DNA of 64,000 nt from Ceratopteris richardii (taxonomy: Eukaryota; Streptophyta; Polypodiopsida; Polypodiales; Pteridaceae): the NCBI GenBank assembly GCA_020310875.1, contig CM035437.1, positions 52,467,027 through 52,531,026 of the forward strand, given 5' to 3'. A program made the position numbers and the translations under genes. Position 1 is the stretch's first letter. Every line of letters starts with the position of its first letter. The notes below the pieces were generated by a model. That model did not search any database. It was not told the origin of the DNA and saw only the letters and a list, made by a program, of their open reading frames with translations. This document shows positions 42,530 to 56,119 of this stretch, piece after piece.

Positions 42530-45500
42530 CAGATCTTCTACGCACCTGCATCATACATCATGCAGGTCAGAAGGGCCATCGAAAGCTGGACCCAGTGTAC
42601 CCAGGGCTAATATTGGTGAACTACTAGCAGAGCCCCATCCTACGGCTCAGCCCCTAGAATTCCAAGGATTTCCAGGACCCATGCCTATTGATGATCCTCC
42701 TAGAGGGTATACTAAGAAGATTCGTCGTAATTCTCACTGGTTTCAAGGGCTAGCAGGACCATTTGGGGATGCTAAGTTTATATTTGAGGCTAATTTGACT
42801 TTTGATGACCGTACCTGGGGCAAATATCAGTTTTTCTCACGAGAGTTCGAAGGATTATAGAACACGGAAGATCTAACGCACGTTTGGGCAAGAGCAGGGT
42901 TTACATAGTATTTCAGCGACCCTTTGCCTAAACGCGACTTCTATAGATGCTATTACTTAATCACCCCTTTGATAGCTTCAGAGAACAAGGATCTGCCCGG
43001 CACTTTTATTTTGCCATCCTTAGTGAATGATCCGCCATATAAACAGTTTTATCTTTCTAAAGATTTGATTCGAGCTGCCATCAAGATTCATGGGACCCAC
43101 ACTCCAACGGAACGAGAACAGCTGGTTCCAGAGCCAATGAAACGTGGAGACGTTACTAAGTGGGAAGAGATTTCGGCGATCACACCTGAGCTTTCAAAAC
43201 CATTAAGGATATGCATGCAGCATTTTGCTTTCCCCGCTCAGGACAGATTCACCATGCCTCACAAGCACATATGGTTTGGTTTGTATTTAGCATGTACTGG
43301 ACCCCAGACAGTTGATCTCGAAAGCTGGATCAATGATCAGCTCTACTTAGCCCAACATAGATGGGAAAGAAAGAAGGTCATCAATGGATGTTGCGCTCTG
43401 ACTAGAATTGTATATATGTGATTAGCATACGACTTGCCGATCGAACATGCATTGACAAGTGAGGAGCTGAAAGCATTTAAAGGAACAACAAAGAAAGATA
43501 GGAAGCCTAGCAAAGGACGAGCAAGAAAGTGAATGAGAGGAACTATCCCCTGCCTTCAGGTGCCAGAATCACCCTCACCACAACCATCTCCAGAGCAGTC
43601 TCCGACAGAAGCCACTCCAACAGTACAACCTATTCGTATACGGTTATCAAAACCAGTTGTAACGGAAGGCACTACCAGCGCAGTTACCTCACAACCAACC
43701 TCAGTTCAGGAACCGACCACCACTGCAGCAGAAGTTCCCACCACTATTGTTTCGGAAGCTTTCTCTTTTCTGATACCAAACATGGAAGCAGAGCCACTGG
43801 ATACAACCTTTGATTTTGAAATGCAAGATGCTTTCTCCAGTGAATTTCAGTTCTCAGAAGGACAGATATTTTCTCACGAATATGAAAGGCCCAGCTACCC
43901 TACCACGCCCCGAGACCAACCACAAGGACAAATAGTGTCTAGTTCCGAGGAAGAAAGAACGGAAACCGATGAAGATGAAGGCGATGACTTTGCCAGCTAG
44001 GGTACTCACGAATCCCAAGAGCATGGACAAACAAATGAACAAGGACAACACACCAACACCCAAGGTGACACAAGCACACACGAAGACGAAACATTCGAAG
44101 CAGCAGCTTATACGCTAGCCATCAAAAAATTGTATCGAACCATGGAAAAAGTTTGGGCACACAAGAAATTGACTGAGGAAGAGAGTCAAGCACTTATAGA
44201 ACAGGAATTTGTCTCAGGTGGATTCAAAGAAGTATATATCAGAGGCTTTCGAGAACTTGTCAAATCAGTGGGATCCATAGAAGCCTTACGATATTTGCAG
44301 AGGAAACTGTTACCGCAGTATGACCCGCGTAGAATCCGTCTACTAACCAAACCTGGTGAATACATTCAGGTACCCACCGGCGGACAATCTTCAGAACAGG
44401 CCAGGGAAGCACGTCTCGTCCCTGAAGGCTCATTGGCAGAAGACACCATTATCGTCGACTCCCCACCCCGTACTACTGTTGTACATACCACCACAGTTGT
44501 CGAAGTACCGACCACCCCAACCGCTCCTCCATCACCTCCCATCCATCCAGTCTCCCCCATACACCCTCCTTCTCCCAGAACAACATCCTCCATCTCCGGC
44601 GGAGTAGTAGAAGTCGTCCTTACTCCCATTCAGCCCACAATTCCCGCACCCACTCAACCTAGTCCACCCCCTAGCACACCTACCTTTTTATCCAATCCAA
44701 TTTTCCCCCCATCCTTTCCGACCTTCCCCACACCTCCAAGACCCCTTTTCCCATTCCCACCTCCATTAACCTTCTCCCCAGTCTCACCTCCCCGACCCAC
44801 TGTAACTCCCCTTTCCACTTTCCACCAAGCCGTCCAAGACAACCCCTCTGTAAATTACTCATCAACCTTTGTAAATCCCATATTTAGACCTACACACTTA
44901 CCCACGATCACACCACTATTCACAGTCACCGCACTCGACACCACATCTAGCGATATGGATATATCACCACCCACCACACCTCCCCTCACTTCATTTGTGG
45001 CGTCACAATATTTAAGCACACCACAATTTTCCACAATCACCACAGCATCCACATTCCCACCCCCATTCCCCATTCCCTTTGCATCTACACCTACTGCATC
45101 TTTGCTTAGCACATCGTTAATATTATCACCCACTGTAGATACTGCATTTCGACAAATGTTCACGTGTATGACTCAAGTAAGAGATGAGTTCACATCTCTG
45201 GGAAATAATTATCAGCAGCTGTAGAGGACAACCAATGATTTACAGTCACAGCTAAATTCACTGACCATCGAGAATGCCTCCCTAAACACCAGATACCAAG
45301 AACTCCGAGAGGCATACCACAAACTAGAACTAGAAAGTGAAGAGAAAACCAAAGAGGCCACTGCTGATCTTGATAATTTGTTAAGGGCACAGACCATTCG
45401 CAACGCAACGTTAACACGAAATATGGGATTACTTAGACGACACTTGGCAGTCGTGAAAGAAGAAAACCAGCGCTTACAAGAACAAAATAGAGAGAATCTT

Positions 45501-47000
45501 GAAGCTGCCTTAGATCAGCCAGACCAACCACTAAGCCCTAGTCACTTTAAGGCCGTGCCCTCAGAATCAATGAAAATGTTGTTAGAGGATCATATCAGAT
45601 TGTTAGATGAGTACGACAGCATGCACGAGGAGTTTCAGAAACTCAAAGATGAAAACAAGATCTTGCAGTTAAGAGCACCAATACCACAAGGCCTACCAGC
45701 TCCTGCGGACCCATCTCCTGACATCCTAACAGAACTCGATGCTTTACGGGCGTAGGTATCTACTCTTCAATCACGGATAGAAGTATATGAAGCACCACCC
45801 AGACTAGACTCCCCACCACACCTACCAGCCGAGGAAGAAACAGTCACTATTCCGGTGGAGGAAACCTTTGAGGAATCCTATGAGCCCCAACCCATCCCAG
45901 GCGAACGCGTCACAGCTGAAGGCCAGACGACTTTTGAACTTCCAACTCCCGCATGGATGAAGACAATTGAACAGCTTGGAACAACCCACTTAGCACGAGT
46001 AGAGGCGCAGCTTCACGCCATGGCAATGATTGAGGAAAGAATTTTACAGTCGCCATACTTTGCTCACTTGGCCCCGCGTAGATACATATCAGGGCACGAG
46101 CTACAGTATAAACCTTATTTCATGTTGATGGCAAAATATCAGTTAGCCATAGAGAAAGAAACAGGCAAAAAGCCCTCCCACGCAACTCAATTTGAACCGG
46201 AAGATATGCCATTAGATGCGTAGCAAGGAGAGATCTATCAACCAGAATGGTGCAAGGATCTCTTACAGAAATATCCTGAAATGATGAGTACTTGGGTTAA
46301 GGCACCTTTACACTTAAAGTATAACCCATGTTGGGGACCAGTGCCACGTCGCCGCTCCTGGAAGGCATTCGCTATTAAAATACAAAACAACAAACAATGC
46401 CAGGATTGGTTAAACTACCCATACTTTAGACCACCTATCGGACCACCTACAATCGAATACATGATGGCCACGATTCGTCACTGGCTCCCTCCCTTGAAAC
46501 ACATGGACGATATAGCAGCGCACATGACTGTCAAGATATTTGACATGATGCAGATGGTTTTTTAAGTCTTTAGACGCGTCAAGGCACCTCATGTAAACAC
46601 CCCGGGCTTCGAGCATGGAAATCTAGATCTTGCATATGATATGAGTACAACGCCATCGCTTCGGGTGTGTTACGCTTGGCATTGCAGAATCAAATACTTA
46701 CCGGCGTGCTACAAGCAGACCTTCGAAGAAATGTTCACAACCAGTTTCTGGGAATACCATTCAGAAGTGTTCATCAGCAGGCCCACCCACTTGCTTCAAT
46801 TATTCGCCTGTGAACAGATGGTTTATTCCACACATTATCGACTCCCACCACCCAATGAACCACAACCAATTGATTGGGAGAAACTTGAGGCAGATCTGGC
46901 CCGAGGTATTCGAGTATCAGAGCACACCTCTCTCAAGACCTCCTATAGAACTACATCCGCATGACTTTCATTGATGATTTTCCCAGGCATGCATGGGTAT
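42530..47000 (+). mobile_element. Gypsy copy C, right part (aORF)
   Basis: It resumes directly after the duplicated CAGAT of copy B and continues the copy C sequence that stopped at 19903. It contains the aORF region of C up to about 46990. No LTR follows; the element is cut short and sequence of copy E begins near 47045. Confidence 0.85.
42600..46990 (+). pseudogene. aORF, copy C (third subfamily)
   Basis: N-terminal region with NSHWFQGLAGPFGDAKFIFE (near 42735), PKRDFYRCYYLITPL (near 42930), MQHFAFPAQDRFTMPHKHIW (near 43215) and NGCCALTRIVY (near 43385). It continues with Thr/Pro-rich linkers (43540-43760 and 44450-45120), a coiled coil (about 45170-45680) and a C-terminal domain with CYAWHCRIKYLPACYKQTFE (near 46665) and FWEYHSEVF. 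Roughly half or fewer of the residues match copies A/B or D by eye, while the order of segments is the same. It is broken. Confidence 0.85.
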
Positions 47001-47044
47001 ATCCACTCAAAGCAAAGTCCAAAGTGTTTATGTGCTTCAAAATT

Positions 47045-47265
47045 TTTTTGGTTTTCGTTTTCAACCCCACAATTGGGCAAAAATCTTATCTATGATGGAC
47101 ATAGTCATGAATGAGGAACAATGGAACCCCATTGTGATGAAGAGAGCTATGACATCTTGGAATTTATATTAGAACCCATCATGTTTCGACCTTTGATTGA
47201 GGAATATAGATGTACCAATAGAAGCAAGTGATGAGGATTCAGAATACATCATCATCGAGCCCTTC
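47045..47265 (+). mobile_element. Gypsy copy E, left part (decayed pol linker)
   Basis: Heavily decayed sequence matching the acidic linker between first protease and RT (the FEPHGWAEILATMDVAINEE region onwards). It stops at the copy D LTR and resumes at 63747 after the duplicated CCTTC. It is the oldest-looking gypsy sequence in the window. Confidence 0.78.
47261..47265. other. Target-site duplication of copy D (left)
   Basis: CCTTC directly before TGTTGG at 47266, repeated at 63742-63746 directly after the right LTR. Confidence 0.93.
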
Positions 47266-47897
47266 TGTTGGTAGTAGTCAAGGCACCGAAGGACTCACAA
47301 GACAAGGAAGCTGAAGAAGGGAGCCAGAGCGGAGAGAAGGCACAAGAACACTAAGTAGTCACCGAAGATCAGGCAAGTAGGCCATTCAAATTTTTCCAAA
47401 AGAACATCTTCATAACAGTGATTCTCATCACTACAAATCATTGTACATACCATTTTACCTTTTTCTAACTCCATTTTGTGCAAGCCGAGGAGTCCTCGAG
47501 CTTGAGGAGTATTAGAAGTAGCATCGTACCAATTTTCATAATTTTTAGACTTCGTTTGAGCCCCCAAATAGGCCCTAGAACCTAATTTTTAACTAGGCCA
47601 GACACTAGGTCTAGACAGGGCCAAAAGCTAGTGAAAAACTATAAATAGAGCTAGAGAGCTCATTTTTTAGGTTAGCTTGTAATAGATTTGAACTTGTATG
47701 AGCATTTTGGAAGTAATCTAAAAGAACTCCATTATCTTTCTCTTTGTCTTGCCATGTGTGTGTGTGTGTGTATGTGTGTGCATGTTGGTGTGCTTCTCAC
47801 TCATGCACTTGTGCCTTCACTTGCTCGAGGTCATCATACCATCCTCACGTCTTCCCGGATTGACATTAAAGGAGGTGCTTCTCATCATTGAGCTACA
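47266..47897 (+). repeat. 5' LTR of copy D (632 bp)
   Basis: TGTTGGTAGTAG...GAGCTACA. It shares with the copy A/B LTRs only a central block from CAAGCCGAGGAGTCC (47481) through the TATA region; both outer parts differ. TATAAAT at 47640-47646. GT-rich microsatellite at about 47754-47785. Confidence 0.95.
47640..47646 (+). promoter_or_regulatory. LTR TATA box, copy D
   Basis: TATAAAT followed by AGAGCTAGAGAGCTC, in the conserved LTR core; also at 63482-63488 in the 3' LTR. Confidence 0.7.
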
Positions 47898-47905
47898 CCA
47901 AATTT

Positions 47906-47922
47906 TGGCGCCGTTGCCGGGG
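47906..47922 (+). other. PBS for tRNA-Asp, copy D
   Basis: TGGCGCCGTTGCCGGGG, 8 bases after the LTR, complementary to the 3' end of plant tRNA-Asp. Confidence 0.93.
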
Positions 47923-49750
47923 AACGAGCTTTGAGGACGAGCGTGTGATGGTAAGACGTAGAGTTGAGGCGTTGGAGTCATAGGTATTTCCTTCACTTTT
48001 ATCTATTTTCTTTTGTTTTCTTCACCATCTTCATTACCACCATTATCATCACCATCTTCCACCTCCATCTCCATCATCGCAAAAATTTCAGCTTTTTGGT
48101 CATATCACCACACCCGCACCATTTCCCTCATTTCACTTGTGAGAGAGAGCGAGAGAGCATTTGTGTGCTAGTGCTTTTCTATGTTTTTTGAGATTTTCTG
48201 TAGGAATCAGCATCCCCAGCAGCTTCACTAGCCCCAGCAGGTAAAAAATCTGACTATGCAGGTCCCGAGGTGTTGACCTCTGTCAATCGCGACCGACAGA
48301 AAAAATGATCCTTTTGCTAAACAAAGTACATAATCATGATCTACATGCCTAGAGCTTCCTAAATATGTGTTTAAAATTTTAAAACTCCTCTGTTTTCTGT
48401 CAATCGCGATCGACACGTCAATCGCGATCGACAAACCACGAGGGACACTTGCCGACCGACCTGTCAATCGTGATTGACACGTCAATCGCGACTGACAGAG
48501 TCAACGACCAACTGACCACGACCGACTGAATCTACGCGTGACATGTGTCAATTGCGATCAAGCCATCAATCGCGATCGACCAGTCAATCGCGATTGATAG
48601 CCCCGATGGACCTGTCAATCGCGACCGACCCAATCAACGATTGTTTGACCACGACCGAATGAACACTCGTGACGGATCTCAATCGCGATCGACCCATCAA
48701 TCGCGATCGACAGAGTCAACGACCCCTTGACCACGATCGACTGAAAATCCGGGCCACATGTCAATCGCGATTGACCCATCAATCGCGACTGACAGCCACG
48801 ACGGACCTGTCAATCGCGATCGACACGTCGATTGCGACTGACATATCAATCGCAATTGACAGAGCTTGCGACCATGATTGACGGGCAAATTTGGCCAATT
48901 TTTTTAGGGCAAAAATAGTGGTCTATTTTTGGCAATTTGTGGGACAAACTCTATGGTTTATCATTGCATTGTGAGGCCACGACACAAGTAATTTGAGAAT
49001 TCCTGTTTGCCTATTAGCCTGTTTTAATCCTGTTTTAGCCCCAAAACCCTGAACTGGCATAACTTTCTCATACGGAATCCGTTTGCCGTGATTTTTGTTT
49101 TGTCGGAAAGCTCGGGGGAGTACAACCAAAACAAGATTATTAGATAGGGTATTTTGAAGTTGATCATATCTCGGGGTAGGAAAAACTGAGGGTCCCTTGG
49201 GATTGTTTTTCATAAAGGCAAAAGGCTATTTGGTTAGTGAATTACATGCATGAAAGTGATCTGTCTGTCAATCAAATTTAAGTCTTGAGCTAACTTTGGG
49301 ACTTTTTCAAGTTCTTTGAGAGCATCAAAGGTACTCAAAGCAAGAGTAAGTGCAAGCTTGGGAACATGCTTCCTGGGCACACCAGGGCAACACACAAGGA
49401 CAGAAACTCAAGGTTGGAAATTCTCAACACTCTCTGTCAATCCCTAGCTTAGGCTAAGTACAGATAGAGGTTTTGATTAATTAGGGATACGTTAAGAATG
49501 ACCAAGTCAAAGAACTTTAATCACTCAAGTGCAAGTGCCAGGAGATTACAATTGCGAAACAACCTAAGGGAAAAGAATTTAAATTGAGTGAACACACTCA
49601 GTACAATAAAACTTAAGTGATCCTTGCGACGAAGATTGATTTGACAAGAAGTGACATCCTAAGAAAATTAAAAAGAACAAGTGACTAATACAAAAGAACT
49701 TAGCAACGAAAATTATACTTGGAAAAAATTGGGATTATTCAATTGGGCTT
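47923..49750 (+). other. Leader of copy D between PBS and gag
   Basis: Untranslated leader of about 1.8 kb. It starts with CACCATC-type and AGAGAG simple tracts (48010-48160), as in copy B, then the near-palindrome array (48279-48885), then about 860 bp of AT-rich spacer without convincing ORFs. Its longer length than in copy B comes mostly from the larger array and spacer. Confidence 0.75.
48279..48885 (+). repeat. Near-palindrome array in the leader, copy D
   Basis: TCAATCGCGA occurs about 12 times exactly and about four times with one or two changes, mostly as GTCAATCGCGATCGAC or close variants (W, Y and N positions vary). Larger repeats of about 80-135 bp, marked by TGACCACGACCGACTGAA near 48515, 48650 and 48730, contain pairs of units. 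The first unit (48279-48300) follows GCAGGTCCCG and is separated from the rest by about 95 bp. The array is very rich in CpG against an AT-rich background. Confidence 0.92.
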
Positions 49751-52700
49751 ATGAACCTTAGATCAGGACGACACCTAGGAAGAGATAGACAAAGTCTTAG
49801 GTCTTCAGAGGCTACTGTCAATCATACTGCTAGGTCTTGGGCCCAACAGTTGAGCCATCATTCTTACTACCCTAGCTCTGAGACTAGTGAGTCAGAGATG
49901 TCTCACGGTATGGAGAGACCTGCAGGAAGTTCAGGAGTGCCATATTTACATAGGGTAGAGGGCCCCTACAAGATGCAGCTAGAATACCTTAGGACCAGCC
50001 GATTAGGTGCTAGCATCTATATGGACGGCCTAGGGAGATCTGTGGTTCAAATTAAAAACCCTGACCAATCCTTTAGAATTGAGCATCCTGCTGTCAAGTT
50101 TGAAAATGGAGCGTACCTAGACAAAGAAGGAACCATATATGTAGTCACCAGTCACCCAGACAGGACAGATGAATTTGGTAATGTGATCCCAGAAGTGGAT
50201 ATAGGTGACCTAGAGCAAGGGAACATGGGTGAAGAACCTAAAACCCCCCGAGGCAAATCCGTGCTTACTAGAATTATCACGCCAGAGTGGATTCCCCAGG
50301 ACAATCAGAGCATAGATCTGCTTCTCAATCGAGAAACCGATGAAACATTCTGGAGGTATAAGCCTAGTCAACCGAATGAGGTAGGAATGATCACGATTTA
50401 TGAGTTCAAAGATCCTGATTGCCCAGGCAAGGTGACCTATCTAGACAATACTTCAGAGAGGATCTTTGTGGTCACCGAGCATGGTAGACATGCCTACACT
50501 TGGAAGGGGGAATTTATTTTTTCCCAACCAAGATCTAATGTCTCTTTTGGCCACCAAGGGGCTGGAACATCCCAAGCTCATGGTGCTCAAAGGGATAGAA
50601 GCAGAGATAGGCCAGAAGTGAGCTTTGCCAACCCAATAGGCAGAGAACGAATGCGAACAGAGACGAATAGAGAAGAAACAGAGAGAACTAGAGTTCCAAG
50701 GAACCTAAGAAATGCTGAGGACTTTCCTTTGCCAAGGCCTAGGGAACACACCAGGACTTTGAGACCCACACAGCTAGTTAAGTCCATGAAGAACTACTTC
50801 GATGGCACTGGAGACCCTTATGATCATGTGGCCGAATTTAGACAAGTCTTAAGAGCTGAACAAGTGGAGGATCTATTCACGCAGTACAATGCCTTTGGTC
50901 TAACCCTTAGGAACACCGCTCTTATGTGGTTTCAACCACTAAATAAGAGGCACTTCAGAAACATAGACCAACTTCTAGAGGCATTCATTATTGAATTCTC
51001 TAAGAGTGGCATAAGGCATAATACTTCTTCACTGATTCATAGCTTCAAGCAAACCCCTCAAGAGACGGTTAGACTTGCAAGAAGAAGGTTTAGGAAATAT
51101 TTAGAGAGATGCCCTGTTTCTGAGTTACCCACACTAGCTAAACAAGTGGCTTTATTCTTAGATGGATTGCTCAGTACCAAACTACGATCATATGTGTACT
51201 TGAAGGACCCTAGAACTATAGAAGAGTGCGTACGCATGTGCATAGACATTGAAGATAATCTAGGGGAGGAATTAGAACTATCAAAAATCTACAAGGATTC
51301 AGATAGTTCTACTAGCCTTATTTCCACGCAATCCACCTCTATTGAGGAACTAGCTGAGAAGGTAGCTCAGAAGCTAGGCATATCAAGCAAACAAATACCA
51401 AGGTTTGCCCCAAGGAGGTGATGCTATACTTGTGGAGGTGACCATTTTGCGAGTGTATGTCCCATTATGGCTCAACCCCAAGTGAATCCTAGTGGCCAGT
51501 ACTCCACACCACACAAGATTGCCCCTATAACAAACAAGCTATCAGACAAAATCACCCTCAGCCTCCTCCACAACAAGGAAGATATCAGAACCCATACCCA
51601 CCACAGCAGTTTGCTAGACCTCAACAAGCCTACCCACCACAATATCAAGCCCAACAGAGACCTCAACCAGTGTTAGCACAACGACCCCCTGCTCCAGCTA
51701 ATGTGATTTCCGGAAAATATGCAGCTGCAGAAGAGAACCTGAGTAGAGCCATAGTGCCAGTGACACCATTGCTTTTAGAAAGTGATCCCAGTGACCATAG
51801 CTTTGATTCTACACATATTGATAGCCCCCAGGCTTACTACATGCAGTCTCCTGAACATGGTGAATCCTACTATAGTGAAGAACCGAGTGAACCTAGTTGG
51901 GATCCAGAGTATGCTAACATCATGTACACAACTCCCAACACTAGACCTCAACCTAGGCAGGTAAGACCCCCATTCCCTAGAGGACCATGCTATAGATGTC
52001 AAGGAGATCACCACATCCGTGATTGCCCAATGCCTGCACCTACACAACCCCACTCAGTAACAATACAGGGCTTTTGTCAAGATTATGGAAAGGAGCATCT
52101 CGTACGAGATTGCCCAAAGAATCCCAATAATATGCCAAAAATCTCTCCAATTAATGTTATTGGGTTAGTAGTAGATGCTACAGGAAGTGTAACTTCCACT
52201 GCACCAGTACAGGTGGTCACTAGAGCTCAGGCTTTGCAGCAGAACCAAGGTTTAGGTCAAGAAAAGAGTGCAGAGGTTAGTGAAACTGAGAGCATAGCCA
52301 AGAAACGGTCGAGAGCCTAGAGGGATAGACGAGAGAGAATGAAATGACAATGGTTCAAAAAGATGAGCGACTTAGAAGAAAGCATAAGAGAAACAAAAGC
52401 CAAAATTGTGGAACTCACCTCTCAAACAAACTCTCACATGCCACCACCACCTTCATCTCCATTACCATCTAATTCTACCATCTTTCAACCCAGCTCAGAC
52501 CATCCCGCCACCCCCTAGAGTAGGATCAGTGCTAACTGACCCCACTCTTGAAGACATAGACATGATGCTTAAGGCATATCAGGCCAGAATCCAAGAAGGG
52601 CCAAATGTGACGGATCATGACAAGTGCTACCCTAGAGCTGACCTAGAGATAGAAAGAACCAAGCTTTGCACGAAAATGGTTGCATTGGCTTAGACCATGT

Positions 52701-53400
52701 TTGAAGCCAGTCGCCTCTTCAACTACTCTGGCTCAGCTAACACACAATTGCACTTGGATGGACTATTAGAGAAGTTAGAGAGCATAATTGCAAGATCTGC
52801 CAAGGAAGAAAAAAACCAAGGGGAGATCTGCCAAGTAAAAGAATAAGCATTCCCGCCCAGGAAGCTTATGTACCCAATTCCATTGAACCAGACACCTCCT
52901 TTTCTATGAATAGATATTCCCCAGAATTCTTGCGAGAGATTCAAGAAGAAAAATGGGCAAAAGAGAGCGAAGTCCATCCTCCCATTGAACTGGTGGATGA
53001 CACACATGACCAATTCCCGCAAGATATTCCCTCCATTTATGGAGAGCAGGAGAGTGCACAAAGTCAAGAGAGGCTAGACTTCGAGTCTAACTCCCTACAG
53101 GAATTACCCCACTTCACAGGCCCATGGGAAGCCAAGTCTACTTATATGAGAGCACCCACGGTCATGGTAAGAAACGAAGACTCAGTCATACCTAGGAACA
53201 CAGAGGTTGTGAAAAACACTAAAGTGCAGTGCAACCTCACTTTAGAAGAGCTACTCAAACTTAGGCCAGAGTTATGGAAACATGTAGCTAACCAAGTGCC
53301 AGAAGTAGCGAAACCCCGTTCCCAGGTAGGTTCTCATAGAACAGTGCCAGAAATTCCTCTAGACAAGATATGAGATATGAGGGAAGGTGAAGAAGGAAAC
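49751..53400 (+). pseudogene. Gag with knuckles and coiled-coil linker, copy D
   Basis: Starts MNLRSGRHLGRDRQSLRSSE at ATG 49751. A family-specific N-terminal part is followed by the Retrotrans_gag domain (about 50785-51200, YFDGTGDPYDHVAEF), three knuckle positions (near 51425, 51990 and 52075), a basic helical stretch, a Pro-rich segment near 52440-52520 and a linker ending LEELLKLRPELWKH near 53240. By eye it is some 85-90% identical to copy B in the N-terminal part. It is broken. Confidence 0.9.
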
Positions 53401-53409
53401 ACCTATCTT

Positions 53410-54700
53410 CCCATTACCCATTAGGGGTACACAACCAAGGCGATTCTAGACTCAGGTGTAGGAGTTGCTATTGCTACCACTTCTCTATGGAAACGTTGGG
53501 GCAAGCCAGCACTCAGGCCCACGAGGATGAAATTGCAGATGGCTGATGGTCACATAGAAAGACCCTTAGGCTTGCTGGAAGGAATAACTCTCACTACATG
53601 CGGTGTTGAGTTTGAGCATACTTTTGCCATATGTGATTTCAGCAAGAACCATGCCTATGAGATGATTTTGGGAAGACCTTTTATGCGACAGTTGCAAGTG
53701 GTCCAGGATTGGGGAACCAATTCCTTGTATTTGCAACACTTAGGTGTTACGACCAAAGTCAATCTCAAGGATTACTCTCATAGAGATGTACCGCCTATTC
53801 AATGGAATCCCATCCATAAAGCCAAGGATGACACGGAGTCTGTGCACTCCATAGGATCAGGATCCTCATGCATGCATGAAGACACTCACTTATGGATGTG
53901 TAAGGTGGCAGTAGAAGAGGAGAAGAGAGAAAAATCCAGAGAGGTAGGTGCGAAAGAGACACATAGATCAATTCAAGACCCAGCCTACGCACCGGTAGTA
54001 TTCCCTGATGAAGAATTTGAACCTCATGGCTGGGCAGAAATTTTAGCAACAATGGATGTAGCCATCAATGAGAAACAATGGACACCCCACTGTGATGAGG
54101 ATGGCTATGACATTTCAGTCTTCTCAATAGAGCCAATCATGGGAGATGCAGTTTTAGAAGAATGTGAACCTAGCCCTGATGCATTTGAGGATGCAAGTGA
54201 CTCCGATCTAGAGTCAATCATTATGGACCCACCTTTTGCATCAGATGAAGAGTACTTCTATGAAGTAGAATTTCAACCCCAGAGACACGGAGAGCTTACA
54301 AATGATGTAAGGTTAGCCATACAAGTGGCCCCTAAGGATGAAGGAAAGAAAAGAAAGAAGAGAGAAGTCACACCAGAAGAGGAAGAATCTTTGTTTGAGG
54401 TCCCTGAAAACTTTAAAAAGTATGAGATAAATGATAGAAGATTCATGGTAAGGATGCCAAGATGTGAGGCACAATCAGGAGAGGCCTACGATAACAAAGA
54501 AACCACCAAGAAAATAGTTGTAGCCATGGAAGAAGGAGAAGAGAGATGCACTTACATAGGGCATGACCTGACGGAAGAAGAGGAGTATGAGTTGATAGCT
54601 TTGCTAAGAGAGTACGGAGATGTCTTTGCTTGGAGCTACAAGGACTTGAAAGGTGTAGACCCAGACATATGCTCACACACAATTCCCATGACCTCAGACG
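53410..54700 (+). pseudogene. First retropepsin and acidic linker, copy D
   Basis: Protease at about 53440-53720 with a DSG active-site region near 53450 and ILGRPFMRQLQVV near 53670. Then the Glu/Asp-rich linker (FEPHGWAEILATMDVAINE near 54015; EEEESLFEVPENFKKYEI near 54375). Same order as in copies A and B. It belongs to a broken element. Confidence 0.9.
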
Positions 54701-55960
54701 CGAAACCCTCTAAACAGAATCCATACACGTATAACGATAATTATGCTGCTAAGATCAAAGAGGAGATAGATAGACTGGTAGAAGTTGGATTCATCTATGA
54801 AATTGAGCACACTGAGTGGGTATCCCCCATTGTAGTGGTGCCCAAGAAGAATGGAAAGCTACGAGTGTGCATTAACTTGAAGAAGGTTAATGCAGCCACT
54901 ATTCGAGATAACTATCCGCTTCCTATCACGGAACATCTCTTAGAAAGAGTAGCAGGCAAGTAAGTATACAGTTTCCTTGACAGATTTTCTGGCTACAATT
55001 AGGTAGCCATTGCTCCCGAGGACCAGCATAAGACTGCTTTTGCCACAGAGTGGGGCATATTTGCCTTTAGAGTAATGCCATTTGGGCTTACCAATGCTCC
55101 TGCAACTTTCCAAAGATTGATGTGTCACGTGTTTAAAGAGTTCTTGAGGAAGAATTCAGAGGTCTATGTTGATGATCTCTGTGCTCATTCCAACATTAGA
55201 CAGAGACATATACCTGAGCTCAGGCAAATCTTTGACAAATGTAGAGAATATCAAGTCTGCTTGAACCCAGAAAAATGTGTTTTCATGGTTAGGCAAGGCA
55301 AGATTCTAGGACACATAGTGTCAAAGAATGGCATATCCACTGATGAAGAGAAAGTAAGAGCCATCGCCGAACTACCTAGGCCAAAGAATGTCAAGGAAGT
55401 ACAAGCTTTCATGGGGCATTGTGGTTATTACCGACGCTTTATACACATGTACGCCATCATTGACAAGCCTTTGTACAGACTTTTAACTAACTTTGAGTGG
55501 ACTGATGAATGTGAGAATTCCTTCAATGAGCTTAAACGACGATTATGTTCAGCACCAGTCTTGACCACACCAGATTGGAATAAGCCCTTTCATGTTCATG
55601 TAGATGCATCCAATTATGCTATTGGATGTGTGCTTGCACAACCTACGGGCGAAGGTAATATGGATCTTCCAATTGCCAATTGAACGCAGCTGAACGAAAT
55701 TATACCACCACTGAACGATAGGGATTAGGCATGGTATATGCAGTTAAAAGGTTTAGACACTATTTGCTTGCAAATAAGTTTAAATTTTTTACTGATCATC
55801 AAGCACTATTGTACTTGGTAAACAAGCCATGCAATACAGGCAGATTAGTAAGATGGTTTCTCTTACTAATGGAATACGACTTTGAAGTTGTGGTGAGGAA
55901 AGGAAAGACTCACTTGAGAGCAGACCATCTCTCTAGGCTCACATCTGGAGAAGCCGCACA
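54700..55960 (+). pseudogene. Reverse transcriptase and RNase H, copy D
   Basis: GFIYEIEHTEWVSPIVVVP near 54790, MPFGLTNAPATFQ at 55075-55113, YVDD at 55165-55176 and GHCGYYRRFIHMY near 55420. RNase H runs from HVHVDASNYAIG near 55590 to LRADHLSRL near 55915. Nearly identical to copies A and B. It is broken. Confidence 0.93.
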
Positions 55961-56119
55961 AGGAGTATCAGATGACCTTCCTGATGCTTACTTGTTTAAT
56001 TTAGAAGTTGTACCCCAATGGGCTAAGCCCTTAGTGCCAGTATTGACATACGGGCCTAACCACCCAGTCATAAACACTCAGGATAGAGAGGTAGTAAAAG
56101 CCCAGAAGTACCACATCAT

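Noticed and set aside
48279-48885. CRISPR-like array
   Set aside because: Units are about 16 bp, degenerate, unevenly spaced and inside a plant LTR retrotransposon leader; no cas genes and no unique spacers of constant length.
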